Shown here piece after piece: positions 11,492-22,357 of a stretch of DNA of 64,000 nucleotides. The stretch is from Okapia johnstoni. Lineage: Eukaryota > Chordata > Mammalia > Artiodactyla > Giraffidae. Below the pieces are notes generated by a model. The model saw nothing but the letters and a program-made list of their open reading frames with translations, was not told the origin of the DNA and ran no database searches. Made by a program: the position numbers and the translations under genes. Positions within the stretch are counted from its first letter, which is position 1; every line of letters starts with the position of its first letter. The stretch lies in assembly GCA_024291935.2 (NCBI GenBank), contig CM044311.1:22963001-23027000 (forward strand), read 5' to 3'.

Positions 11492-12382
11492 CCAAAATCA
11501 CTGTGGATGGTGACTGTAGCCTTGAAATTAAAAGATACTTACTCCTTGGAAGAAAAACAATGACAAACCTAGGCAGTGTATTAAAAAGCAGAGACATTAC
11601 TTTGCTGACAAAGGTTTATCTAGTCAGAGCTAAAGGAGATCCAACCAGTCCATCCTAAAGGAGATCAGTGCTGTGTGTTCATTGGAAGGACTGATGTTGA
11701 AGCTGAAACTCCAATACTTTGGCCACCTCATGCGAAGAGTTGACTCATTGGAAAAGACCCTGATGCTGGGAAAGATTGGAGACAGGAGGAGAAGGGGACA
11801 ACAGAGGATGAGATGGCTGGATGGCATCACCAACTCGATGGACATGAGTTTGGGTAAACTCCTGGAGTTGGTGATGGACAGGGAGGCCTGGCGTGCAGCG
11901 ATTCATGGGGTCGCAGAGAGTCGGACACGTCTGAGCGACTGAACTGAACTGATGGTTTTTCCAGTAGTCATGTATGGATGTGAGTGTTGGACAATTACAA
12001 AAGGCTGAGCGCCAAAGAACTGATGCTTTCAAACTGTTGTGCTAGAGAAGACTTTTGAGAGTCCCTTAGACAGCAAGGAGATCAAACCAGTCAATCCTTC
12101 AGGAAATCAACCCTGAATATTTATTGGAAGCACTGATGTTGAAGCTGAACCTCCAATACTTTGGTCACCTGATGCTAAGAGCCGACTCATTAGAAAAGAC
12201 CTGATGCTGGGAAAGATGGAAGGCAAGAGAAGGGGACAACCGTGGATGAGATGGTTAGATGGCATCACTGACTCAGTGGACATGTGTTTGAGTACACTCT
12301 AGGAGATGGTGAAGGACAGGGAAGCCTGCAGTTCATGGGGTTGCAAAGAGTCATATATAACTGAGCAACTGAACAACAAAAA
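11492..12382 (+). mobile_element. Older BovB 3' part, split by a younger BovB
   Basis: Plus-strand BovB covering the C-terminal part of the ORF. It runs from ctccaaaatcactgtggatg to about 11630 and resumes at about 11953 with ggtttttccagtagtcatg. It then continues to the end of the element (gagcaactgaacaacaaa). The interruption is another BovB copy. This older copy is clearly more diverged, with small deletions and stops. Confidence 0.92.
11633..11953 (+). mobile_element. Younger BovB 3' end nested in an older BovB
   Basis: About 320 bp of BovB 3' end in the same orientation as its host copy. It begins aaggagatccaaccagtcca and ends gagcgactgaactgaactga. It keeps an 89-codon open frame (11673-11942) of the BovB C-terminus. 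The host sequence breaks at cagagcta and resumes at tggtttttcc, so the insertion point is well defined. Confidence 0.9.
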
Positions 12383-13169
12383 CAACAATGGCTTCTTAAT
12401 GCACAACTTGAAGACCATATTTATCACCACTACATTTTAGACCAAAATATGTTGTTCTACTTCTCCTTTCAGTCTGTAGTTGCTCACTACATAATTACTC
12501 ACATTTTCACACTCTTTTGCCCCCACTTCATCTATCCACTCAATTTCATAGGATGTTGACAGTTCCTGAAAGAGATTTTGCATAGCTATTTCACATTATA
12601 TTTTTTATATCTCCTATCTTCACCAGGATTACTCATAATTTAATCATATATAATATATAATCTCTATACTCTCATAGCTCTTAGTAGAGGACATTCTATT
12701 GCTCAATATTGTTATGATATGAATTACCACTAGGGTGCCTATTTTACAGATAATTGAAACACAGGATTTCAGGAAATGGTTACTGAAATGGACAAATACT
12801 AAAACGTTGATTAGATGGGTAAATAGAATGTAACACACATAAAGTGGTAAAATGTTTCTATTTTAGCTTTGATAAAAATCTCATAAAGCTGTAGATGCTT
12901 TTCCTAGCTTACTGGTTTTACTTTAACTTAGAGGAACACATATAGAGTAACTTTTGGTATTATTCTTCCATTAATTTTTATAGCCATGTTTTTCTTTTTC
13001 TCTTACTGATACTTGTTATTTGACTCTGTTTGCAATTTAATTTTTGTAAGTTCTCCTAGGTTTCATGAAATGTAATGACATCATATTTTCTGGTACCAGG
13101 AAAATAACTCTACTGGTTCACTTTGCCAGTTGTGATTTTGTGACATTTTTAGCATTCAAAAGAACTTAT
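12383..13169. other. Unique AT-rich sequence
   Basis: No repeat or coding frame recognised. Confidence 0.5.
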
Positions 13170-13250
13170 TTATAGACCTGAAACTATTACAACACTGTTA
13201 ATCAACTGTATTCCAATATAAAATCAAAAGTTAAAATATAAAATAAAATC
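13170..13250 (+). mobile_element. L1 3' end fragment
   Basis: Short L1 3' UTR remnant: gacctgaaactattacaac, then atcaactgtattccaata, ending in an A-rich tail. It matches the terminal motif of L1MA-type elements. Confidence 0.65.
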
Positions 13251-13270
13251 ACATCAGTAGAATGAAATAA

Positions 13271-13331
13271 ATAAAAAATATATATATATTATACGTAGTA
13301 TAATATATATATATATCATACATATATATAA
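13271..13331. repeat. AT microsatellite with perfect 16-bp-arm palindrome
   Basis: Alternating TA tract centred on an inverted repeat. The left arm 13279-13294 and right arm 13298-13313 are perfect reverse complements around the trinucleotide gta. It could form a hairpin or cruciform. Confidence 0.9.
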
Positions 13332-14249
13332 ACAGAATCTGTTTATGTCCCTTAATACACCTACATATAGAAACACACTTATACACACACAACTGCCAGT
13401 GTCTACAGAGCATGTGAAGAAAGTAATTGCAAGACAATGTGTTAAGAGCAACATCAGAAAGCTAAAAAAGGAAGAAAGGTACAGGATACCATGAAAAAGA
13501 GAATGGTGAACTCTGCCTTAGGTTATGAGAGAATGTCCCTATGGAAGGTGTCACTGGACCAATTAGAAATCAGAAAACTTCTTCAGGTAGACACAGGAGG
13601 ACTGGAAACTATTAAAAAGTCCAATCTGGATTTTCCTATTTTACGTCTCTTATCTCTACTCCTGGAAGTTTTATCTCCTATCATTTTTCCAGGCCTTGGA
13701 CAGTAGCAGCAACATGGACTTTACTCAGATCCATATTTTATATCTTATATTCCATTTTGAAAATTCCTTAAAACACTGTTTAAAAGAAGTGTAAGTAGAA
13801 GTGTTTGAGTGGGTACATAGGTACAGAATTACCACCAATATTATTTTAGCTCTCACCTGTAGCAACAATTTACCATTATAGTACAGCTAGGCTAAGAAAG
13901 GAAACATTCTCCTTGCAATGCGGAAGAGAATAAAACTTTTTTGGGATTTGCAATTATTACTATTGGTAAATGTTTAAATTAAGAATGGAGATAATGTTGA
14001 TAGCTAACCTTAAAGGATAACTTTAACCTTAAGTGTCTCTATAATTGTCAAGTTTGAATCAATATTATATTCATATGTAATTCATATTCTCATATTCTCT
14101 TTGCTCCCAGAAAGTGATCTGACACAGAAAACAATAAAAGACACATCAGTATTGATTATCAGTATTGAGTAAGTAGCAACAAATCACCCAAATTTAGTTT
14201 TGGATATGAACTAGTAAATTCAATTCTTTTCAGGTAACATCAGTGCATT
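13332..14249. other. Unique sequence
   Basis: Contains a 71-codon plus-strand frame (13491-13706) without recognisable domains. No repeats identified. Confidence 0.45.
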
Positions 14250-14455
14250 GGGCTTCCCAGGTAGAACAGTGGTAAAGAATCTGCCTGCAAGGCAGGAAAC
14301 ATGAGTTCCATCCCTGAGTCAGGAAGATCACCTGGAGTAGGAAATCACCAATATTCTTGCCTGGAAAATTCTATGGACAGAGGAGCCTGGCAGTTTACAG
14401 TCCATGGGATCACAAAGAGTTGAACACAACTGCGCGACTGAGCATGCACAACACA
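14250..14455 (+). mobile_element. Bov-tA SINE
   Basis: Full-length plus-strand copy, from the head gggcttcccaggtag through cttgcctggaaaattctatg to gcgcgactgagcatgcac. No flanking duplication seen. Confidence 0.93.
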
Positions 14456-16481
14456 GTATCACTCAAAGTATGAAAAACTCACCTGAGTTTCAGTGAATTT
14501 CTGAACATTTTCCATAATGAATATATGATTACAACTGTATTTTTCATATGTAATATTTAGAGTATATCTTCTGATGAAATTAGTTTTTAAAAAGTCAGGT
14601 AAAAGTGCATTCCTTTTGAAATTACCAAGTATATATTTCATGGAATAATTTGGGGATGGCATTTGGCCATGGAAATATAATAGTACTCTATCTTTTATTA
14701 TGACCTACCTGTTTAGGCTAGTAGTGAAAACAATGATGAGTGGTATGAAAATATGTTTTAGAAATACATAAAGCAAAGTTACTTTACAAAATAAAATATT
14801 AACAATTTAAAGAATTTTTGTAGCACGCATTAGCCAGATAATTATACAGAAAAGAATATGAAAAAAAGTCACTGGCTCACTGCATAAAAATATGCAATAT
14901 CACAAATATCATAGGACAAACTTCAGTTATTATTTTGGAAGGAGATAATGATTTAACCTTTATTTGGTCATGTATTTTTATTTTCTGGTTATTGCACCTT
15001 TATGATGCAAACCAAGTCTTATTCCCCCTCGCATCCTAACCTTGAAGCATGGTGCACTGCACCTTGACTGCCGAGAAAAAAATATAATAAATCAATATCC
15101 ATTATATCAAAATGAAATATCTCAAATATTCAAAATATTTTCTATGATTGAGCTTTAAATTATAACTAAACCATTCAATCCCTTTTCTCCTTTCCCAACA
15201 ACTTTGTTAAGTTCAACCCCTATGTATATATGTTAGCACTTAAAAAATGGGTACCGAATACCTATTACAATACCTTTTAATCTTGTAACTTTATAGGATA
15301 AGTTCTAGGTGAAAAAGCTGCAATAAAATGAGCAATCATGGAGAAAGTAATTTAAACAAATACAGTGAAATAAACAAACAAATAAATAAATCTCATGTAT
15401 TTACATCAATATCTCTCACACATCCACTGCAGGTTTGAACCACTAATTCTTTAATTCAATAAAACTGAATTACTACTTTGCAGCCTGTAAATTATGTCAT
15501 ACAAGTATTTTAAAGAGTGTGGAGTGGGATGTGTTTACATGCTTTTCTGAAACACTCTGTTTTAACTCCTTTCACTGAACAGCAAAAAGCAGTCATCTTG
15601 ATTACTTTCATAAAGTGTCAATTTTAAACACACTTTTAAAAATTAAAGTAAAAATAAATCACATTTATTATAACCATTTTCCATTATATTTGAGAAGGAA
15701 GTAATTTGGAATAAGCAGTCATAAATTCAAATTCTTAACTGCCAAGAGAGAAAATTTTCTTATAAATTCTTAACTTCTTCTTTCATGCATTCTTTACCTG
15801 CTTTTCTCCGAAATATTAAGGTTCTTGGTCCAAATCAAGTCTGTGATGATCTATAATTGTTAGTGTTTTCCGATAATGATACCCTTATAAATAACAACGT
15901 AAAAGTTTCTAATATTTACAACATAACACAAGATTTAACTAAATGCCAAAAATAATCCTATAATTTCTCAAAATATGTCAACAAATCTGTTACAAATTAT
16001 CATCATTACTTAAAGTGATGACTTAAAATGGCAAAGTGAATCAGTACTTATCTAGATGTTTACATAGGTATCATTATAACTAATAGATATCTCATTCTTC
16101 AATTAATAATCCATATTATGGAAAGAAGTTTTACCACTACAACAGGCCATGTTATTAAGATAGGTTGCAGAATTTATTCATATTGACCTTAAAAGTTGAA
16201 AGTTGTTGACCTCTGAGGAAGGTTAATATAGATAAACTTATACTTGAACAGTGGAAACAAAGACTTTTGGAGAAGTCTTTAACTATTGATACTATGTAAA
16301 CTCCTGATGAAAAATGTTTACCCCACTTTAATCTTCTTGAAATTGAAGCTTAACAAGTGGATGATAGAAATACACATTTTCATCTTGCCATAATTTAGTC
16401 AAGGCACTTATGTTGCAAATATCCTTTCTACCATGATGATGGGAGAGGTCTGAATACATGTAAACATATTTTGTATTAACT
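14456..16481. other. Repeat-free AT-rich stretch
   Basis: 2 kb with no SINE or LINE recognised and no convincing gene. Short frames only. Confidence 0.5.
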
Positions 16482-16490
16482 CATTGTATT

Positions 16491-16629
16491 CTCGGAGAAG
16501 GGAATGGCACCCCACTCCAGTGTTCTTGCCTGGAGAATCCCAGGGACGGGGGAGCCTGGTGGGCTGCCATCTATGGGGTCGCAGAGTCAGACACGACTAA
16601 AGCGACAACAGCAGCTGCAGCAGCAGCAG
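16491..16629 (+). mobile_element. Bov-A2 SINE monomer
   Basis: Second-unit type Bov-A2, from gagaagggaatggcacccca to the (CAG)n tail. The target-site duplication cattgtatt lies at 16482-16490 and 16630-16638. Confidence 0.95.
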
Positions 16630-17179
16630 CATTGTATTATAGAAAGTTAGAGAAACATGATAAATACACGAAAACCAAGTTTCTCAGTTAGAAGATTTTT
16701 TTTTTTTTGAGAAACTGAGCTTTACAAATGTAGCATGATTTTGAAGACAAGGAATTAATTTGTCTCCTTACATATCCCAAACACAACTCCACAGTCTACC
16801 CAATATACATAATACTAGTACCCCATTAAACCAATATTAACAAGTGGTGCTATGTAAGCCAAATCCCCATTATCATACAAATATAAACACAATAAATACA
16901 AATATGTATACCGATTATGTTTATTAAAGTAGAATTATTTTACAGATACAGTAATTTCACTCAACTATATCTCTTCTATATCATGAATATGTTCTCAAGT
17001 AATCTGTGGAAGTCAGCATTTTACTTGTTTTCAAGTAATTTAAGACATGTTTATATAATCAATGTAAACAGAATTAGATTTATACAGAGAAAGATTTACG
17101 TCAGTGTTTTACAAGTTGTCTGCATAAAGGTATTATCTTGCAAAAGGGTATACAGAATGTTTTGGACTTTATGAGTAAG

Positions 17180-17262
17180 ATCAGGGTTTAGATTTTTCTA
17201 AAGTTTTGTGTACATATTGAGAAGAACTGAGTGAAATATTATTGGAAAATGCTCAGCCTTAA
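17180..17262 (+). repeat. Long direct repeat, left copy
   Basis: 83 bp matching 17419-17498 at about 90 percent identity, with seven mismatches and one 3-nt indel by hand alignment. It ends exactly where the SINE begins. Shared core: catattgagaagaactgagt. Confidence 0.92.
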
Positions 17263-17418
17263 GATCCCTGGATAGGGAAGATCCCCTGGAGTAGGAAATG
17301 GCACTGCACTCCAGTATCCTTGCCTGGTAAATTCCATGAATAGAGGACTCTGGCAGGCTACAGTCCATGGACCCACAAGAAGCTGGACCCGACTGAGCAA
17401 CTGAAGAGCAGCGGCAAT
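17263..17418 (+). mobile_element. Bov-tA SINE, 5' truncated, between long direct repeats
   Basis: Starts inside the tRNA-like head at gatccctggatagggaag and runs to the SINE 3' end (ccgactgagcaactgaag). Its two edges coincide with the inner edges of the 80-83 bp direct repeats. Confidence 0.9.
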
Positions 17419-17498
17419 ATCAGAGTTTGGATTTTCCTAAAGTTTTCTGCACATATTGAGAAGAACTGAGTGAAATATTAGAAAATACTCATCCTTAA
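17419..17498 (+). repeat. Long direct repeat, right copy
   Basis: 80 bp partner of 17180-17262, starting at atcagagtttgg directly after the SINE and ending at catccttaa. Confidence 0.92.
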
Positions 17499-19299
17499 AA
17501 TAATCCCCATCATTCCAATGTCTACACATCACACGCATAATGTAAAATTTATACTCACAATATTCATTAATTTAGTTATCATATTTTATAGGGAAATATG
17601 GTATACAGTTCCCTTTTGATATATGTTTTTAAAGAGTTTATCTTTTCCTATAAAAAGAGTATTTTAATTAATCATTTTAATTGAATATTATTCTCCCTCT
17701 CACGCTACCTTGAAAGATAATTATATCTGATTATTAAATTTTACATTTATACATATCATCTAGTAAAATATATACTGCCTAGTAAGTTTACATGTTTAAT
17801 TAATTTTTGATTTCACAAATATATTCTAAAATTTACTACCAACTTGTATATGCAGATAGCTCCTTTCTTGATAGTTTATATTTGTGATAAACTTAACATG
17901 ATGCACATATTTTTAATGATTTCTGATAGCAAGAAAACATTTAGACAATAATAAAATACAAGCCTCAATAGAGAAGGTCTATAACATATGCTACACTTAG
18001 GTTGTGGTCCTCTCAAAGTGCTAAGATCAAATGAGCACTTTCAATCAATAACAGAGTAATTTTGGATTTCCACAGAAGCATTAAAACCATCCAACAATGC
18101 TGTAAGTACATTAAACACGTCATCAAATTTCATATATTTGCTACAGCTTTCAAGTGAATATATATATTATATATATACACACACACATAACATCTTTAAA
18201 ATATAACTGATTCTAAAATCATGCTAAATTCCCAAGTATTTTTAAGTAAAAATTCAGAACATGAGGAAAGCCAACCTAAAATACATCATTAGAAAATTAA
18301 TTTTACAATGTTACTTTATATCTATATTGAATTTTCCTGTACACTGAGACATCATCAGTAGTACGACAAAAGGTCAAGCAATGTTTTAACAGCTACATTA
18401 TTTCTTAGCTGACAGAAAACTATGCCACCCATAACAAGAGCAGAAGCAGTGGCAATAGTAACAAAAAACAATTGCTTGAATGAGACATCTTAGAAACATG
18501 TATATGTTACGGAAAAACAATGCATTCCAAGTCATGAGTACGAATCAGGTGCAATTCAAATCAGAAGTCATTTTAAAGTATGCTAATATTTACAAATATG
18601 AACTTACAAACTAATCTCTATTGCCAATAAAGTACATCCTAATAAAAAATATTTCAGAGATTGAAATTTGAATATAAAATCAAACATTTGTTGACTTGTA
18701 AAGAAAATGATAAATTCATCAGCAAAAGACGAACCTTTAGTATCATTCTGAATTTTTCCATCTGCATAGAAAACATCTCATGAGAAAATATTGTCCTTGT
18801 GTCCCTAATTTGAAATTCATCTACTCCTCATAGGGACACTACAACAAGGACACTCCCTGCTCAGTAAATCTGGAGGCAGGTCATAGAGGCATCTGTTCTC
18901 CATATACCTATTTAACGAGGTCATTTGGTACACATGAGATGCATTGGGGAGCTCTTAATTTTTATTAGTAACATCAATCTAGCTAAGAGTTAGTGAATTC
19001 AAATTATCTTTGAAATGAAATAGAACACTCCTTCGTCTAATTTGCTGAAATTCACTGATATATAACCCCTACCTATAAACACATTCCCATCAAAATAATC
19101 AAGCATTTTTGTGACCTTTAACAATAATTAGAACTCAACAGACTTTAAAGTATTAATATTGAATATCGCCTAGTGATAGTCATACTCGATGACTTGGGAA
19201 TCTGGGAACTGCAGTGTATACTGACTATAGAAATAACCTTTTAAGCCATCATTTTTAATAACAAGTGAGATTTCACGAGTAGAAACACTGTAAAGATGA
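17499..19299. other. Repeat-poor AT-rich sequence
   Basis: Contains a short TA/CA microsatellite at about 18160-18187 and an imperfect inverted repeat at 18792-18852. No gene or dispersed repeat recognised. Confidence 0.5.
18792..18852. repeat. Imperfect inverted repeat
   Basis: The left arm tgtccttgtgtccct (18792-18806) pairs with the right arm 18832-18852 (agggacac...caaggaca) with a small internal bulge and a ~25-nt spacer. Confidence 0.8.
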
Positions 19300-19680
19300 G
19301 GCACCTATTTAAAAATGAAGAGAATTAGAAGTATTCATGCAATGTAATCATAGTTCATGGTGTTTGTGGACATTGTTTAAAAGTATTTGTTGTTTTGGTG
19401 GTTGCCATTTTAGGGGCTTTTGTGGTTCACAGATCAGATTCAGATGGAGGCAATAAAGCATTAGTTCTTTAAGCCTGGGGCTCATTTGATTAAAATGAAA
19501 GAAACAAGGCCCATATGACTTGGGATTTTCAAGCTAATATTTGCATTAAAGGGAACTCAAGGAACAAAGTCCTCTTGCGCTATAATTTAATTTTCTATTA
19601 TTTGGAAGTGACACGACCCTAGAAAAGAGGTGACAGTAGAGTAATCAAGCAGTCTAATGACCAAGTTCTTTTCTGATATG
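19300..19680. promoter_or_regulatory. Candidate conserved noncoding element
   Basis: Repeat-free and compositionally balanced, with clustered motif-like words: an octamer-like tatttgcattaaag near 19540, ATTGTTT and AACAAAG SOX-like words, and a TTTGATTAAAA word. No open frame of note. This is a pattern judgement only; no alignment was possible. Confidence 0.25.
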
Positions 19681-19887
19681 ATGTCTAGGTTAACATACAG
19701 GAAAATATAACAAAAATCCCACCACTACTCAAAGTCCCATTAAGTTAAAAACCATGTGCGGAAACCTGAGATTAATGTTTCTAAATTTTGTGGAACATGA
19801 TTCATGATTTTAGAACCAGAAACTGTCACTGTGAATTTCTAGTGAACAAGCAATCAAAGTGACACAAAACTACACTTCTCAGAGAAA

Positions 19888-20057
19888 CTGGAGCCCACCA
19901 GGCTCCTCTGTCCACGGAATTTTCCAGTCAAGACTAGAGGAATGGACCACCACTTCCTCCTTCAGGGGATCTTTCCAGCCCAGGGATCAAACCCATGTCT
20001 CTTGTGTCTCCTGCATTGGCAGGTGGATTCTTTACCACAGTGCTGCCTAGGAAGTCC
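19888..20057 (-). mobile_element. Bov-tA SINE, 3' truncated
   Basis: Reverse orientation. It starts at agcccaccaggctcctctgt, so the SINE 3' part is missing, and ends with the head gctgcctaggaagtccc. Confidence 0.9.
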
Positions 20058-20849
20058 CAGAGGGTTCAGAACCTATAGTAATTCCTAGAATGGCCTAGCA
20101 TGACTGGTGTCCACTTGGCAGGGTGCTCTTGGTGGAGAAAAAGGAAATAAATGATAATAAACCACAACAGGGCAGGAGGCAGAATCAATACATCGATAAA
20201 AGGAAACAAGCAAAATTTCTAATGAGAGCTGTAATTGAGAAACTTTGGAGAAAAGACATCTAAGCGGCTTTTAGCACAGCACATTCCATAAAGATCCTTG
20301 ACCTGTTTTCTCAGAATGCCCAGAATAAAGATCAACACTGTTCTTCAAAACAACTGGACTGGATCTCCTTTACTACACTGATGCTTAGACTGAGAATTCA
20401 AGGCTGATGAAAGTTATGTACTTGGAGTAATGTCACAATTTCTAACTTGTCCTTGAGGGGCTGGTATAGCCTTAGCCCCGTATGTATGTCCATCCTCAGA
20501 GTCTCCACATTCACTATGCTGTAGCCCCAGGGTCTTTATTTTATTTCTAACAGGTACTAACATTTAAAAACTCAGGGCCTTCATCAGTACTATTCCTTTT
20601 GCTGAGATCTGTTTCCCCCCAAGTTCTTTGCCAGGAACTTCCTAGAACCCTTCAGTTCTCAGGGAACGTATCACTTCCTGATGTCCATACACCTGTTATT
20701 ATCTCTCTTCATATCCTTTATTTTTGCCTTCTTCCTGGCTGATACCAAAACATAATTATTTGGACAAATACCCCATGCCTGTATCCAGACCAAGCCATCC
20801 CTTGGCTTCTGCTGATACCCCAGATCCCTACCTTCATCTTCACATGGCT
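20058..20849. other. Unique sequence
   Basis: Moderately GC-richer, with pyrimidine-rich stretches at 20590-20840. Part may be a further decayed segment of the MaLR LTR that follows. Frames here are not convincing. Confidence 0.45.
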
Positions 20850-21282
20850 TTCTTTTTGTGCACCAGAATCTCTCTAAATTTCCCCTTTTTATAAGGACCC
20901 CTTTCATACTGGATCATGGCCCACCCTAATGACCTCATTTTAACTTGATCATCTCTGTGCTATGTGCTCAGTCCCTCAGCCGTGTCTGACTCTTTGTGAC
21001 CCCATGGACTGTAGACTGCCAGGCTCCTCTGTCCATGGGATTCTCTAGGCAAGAATACCAGAGTGGGTTGCCATGCCCTCCTCCAGGATCTTCCCAGCCC
21101 AGGGATTGAACCCACATCTTTTATGTTTCCTGCACTGGCAGGTGGGTTCTTTATCACTAGTGCCACCTGGGAAGCCCTGATTATTTCTGTCAATACTTTA
21201 TCTCCAAATTAAGTCACATCCCAGGGCACTCGGTTAGGATTCAACACATGAAATTTGTAAAGATACAAATCAATCTATAGCA
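20850..21282 (-). mobile_element. MaLR (MLT1-type) LTR, split by a SINE
   Basis: Reverse-orientation LTR. Blocks seen in order: tttttataaggaccccttt, ccaccctaatgacctcattt, then after the SINE tactttatctccaaattaag and aggattcaacacatgaaatt, ending near caatctatagca. These are the typical conserved words of MLT1-like solo LTRs. The subfamily is not determined. Confidence 0.75.
20962..21178 (-). mobile_element. Bov-tA SINE nested in a MaLR LTR
   Basis: Full-length reverse copy. The imperfect duplication tgatcatctctgt / tgattatttctgt flanks it, and the LTR reads through on both sides, so the SINE is the later event. Confidence 0.93.
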
Positions 21283-21584
21283 GGTGTGTTGGGATATCAA
21301 TGGATTATGTTTCATTTCAAGATATCAAATTACTTTATAGGCCATAAATTGTAATGTGCAGAATAATCAAGAAAAATGTTCCAAGTAAATTAATTAATAA
21401 ACATAAAAGATACTGCAAGTTAATATTATGCAAAGGTAAACAAGGTCATTGTCAATTATTGGGGAAAAAATTTGCTGACAGACCTATTTAATACTTATAA
21501 AAAATAAATGTCAATATATTGGGTAAAATATGTTAAAACATAATTAAATATTTTTAATTACTATGAAAACTTGGAAAAGATACT
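21283..21584. other. Unique AT-rich sequence
   Basis: Nothing recognised. Confidence 0.5.
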
Positions 21585-21740
21585 GGCTGTGGAACCAGAA
21601 AAGGAAGAGTTTTGAATTCCAACTTTACTTTTTATTAGTCTAATATCCTAAGTAGAGTCCATTTTTCTCTCTGAGTCTCAGTATCCACATAAATAAGAAT
21701 TATATCATCTCTTCCCCTATTCATCACAATATTCTAATCA
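21585..21740 (+). repeat. MIR SINE remnant
   Basis: Plus orientation. The order is ggctgtggaaccag, ttgaattccaactttact, then ctctgagtctcagtatccac. This is the MIR tRNA-side and core order. Confidence 0.65.
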
Positions 21741-21997
21741 TTCAGGTATTTATTTATTTCCCTTAGCTTCCTCCCTAGTTACTGAATCTTGAAAGAACAG
21801 GAATGCTGCTGTTCCCATCTTCCTAACACACGACACTTAGTAGATGTTAGCTGTTTGTTAGATGTATACTGTCGTGGGATAATGAAATTGTGTTTAAGTT
21901 GCGATTCACTATCCAACGGGTCCTTTTTATGGTTTTATTACTGTGGTTAAAATATATGTTCTATGACTATGATGTTATGGACGAAGCTCCCACTTCT

Positions 21998-22057
21998 GTA
22001 TACTTAGGGTGAAATAACAACAAAAACCAAATAAAGACTTGAGATGCTGACATTAAT
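21998..22057 (+). repeat. Direct repeat flanking a SINE, left copy
   Basis: About 60 bp similar to 22298-22357 at roughly 80 percent. The most conserved part is aaagacttgagatg followed by tgacattaat. Confidence 0.85.
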
Positions 22058-22091
22058 CAACTTTCTGCAGATGGAAATAATTTTGTGTTGT

Positions 22092-22297
22092 CGTCTAGTC
22101 GCTAAGTTGTGTCTGACTCTTTTGTGACCTGAAGGATTATAGCCTGCCAGGCTCCTCTGTCCATGGAATTTCCCAGGCAAGGATATTGGAGCGGGTTGCC
22201 ATTTCCTTTTCGAGGGGATCTTCCTGAGCCAGGGATCAAACCTGTGTCTCCTGCGTTGGCAGGTGAGTTCTTTACCACTCTGCCACCTGATAAGCCC
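22092..22297 (-). mobile_element. Bov-tA SINE between direct repeats
   Basis: Full-length reverse copy ending ctgccacctgataagccc. Its right edge abuts the right direct repeat. About 34 bp separates its left edge from the left repeat. Confidence 0.93.
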
Positions 22298-22357
22298 GTA
22301 CTTACAGAAACATAACAAGAACAACGCAAATAAAAGACTTGAGATGTTGACATTAAT
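22298..22357 (+). repeat. Direct repeat flanking a SINE, right copy
   Basis: Partner of 21998-22057, starting at gtacttacag immediately after the SINE. Confidence 0.85.

Noticed and set aside
14250..14320. tRNA-like heads in the SINEs as possible tRNA genes
   Set aside because: They are the tRNA-derived parts of Bov-tA with no intact cloverleaf or independent terminator.
16677..16725. Short inverted repeat around a T run (tttctca ... tgagaaa)
   Set aside because: Only about nine bases pair, which is expected by chance in this composition.
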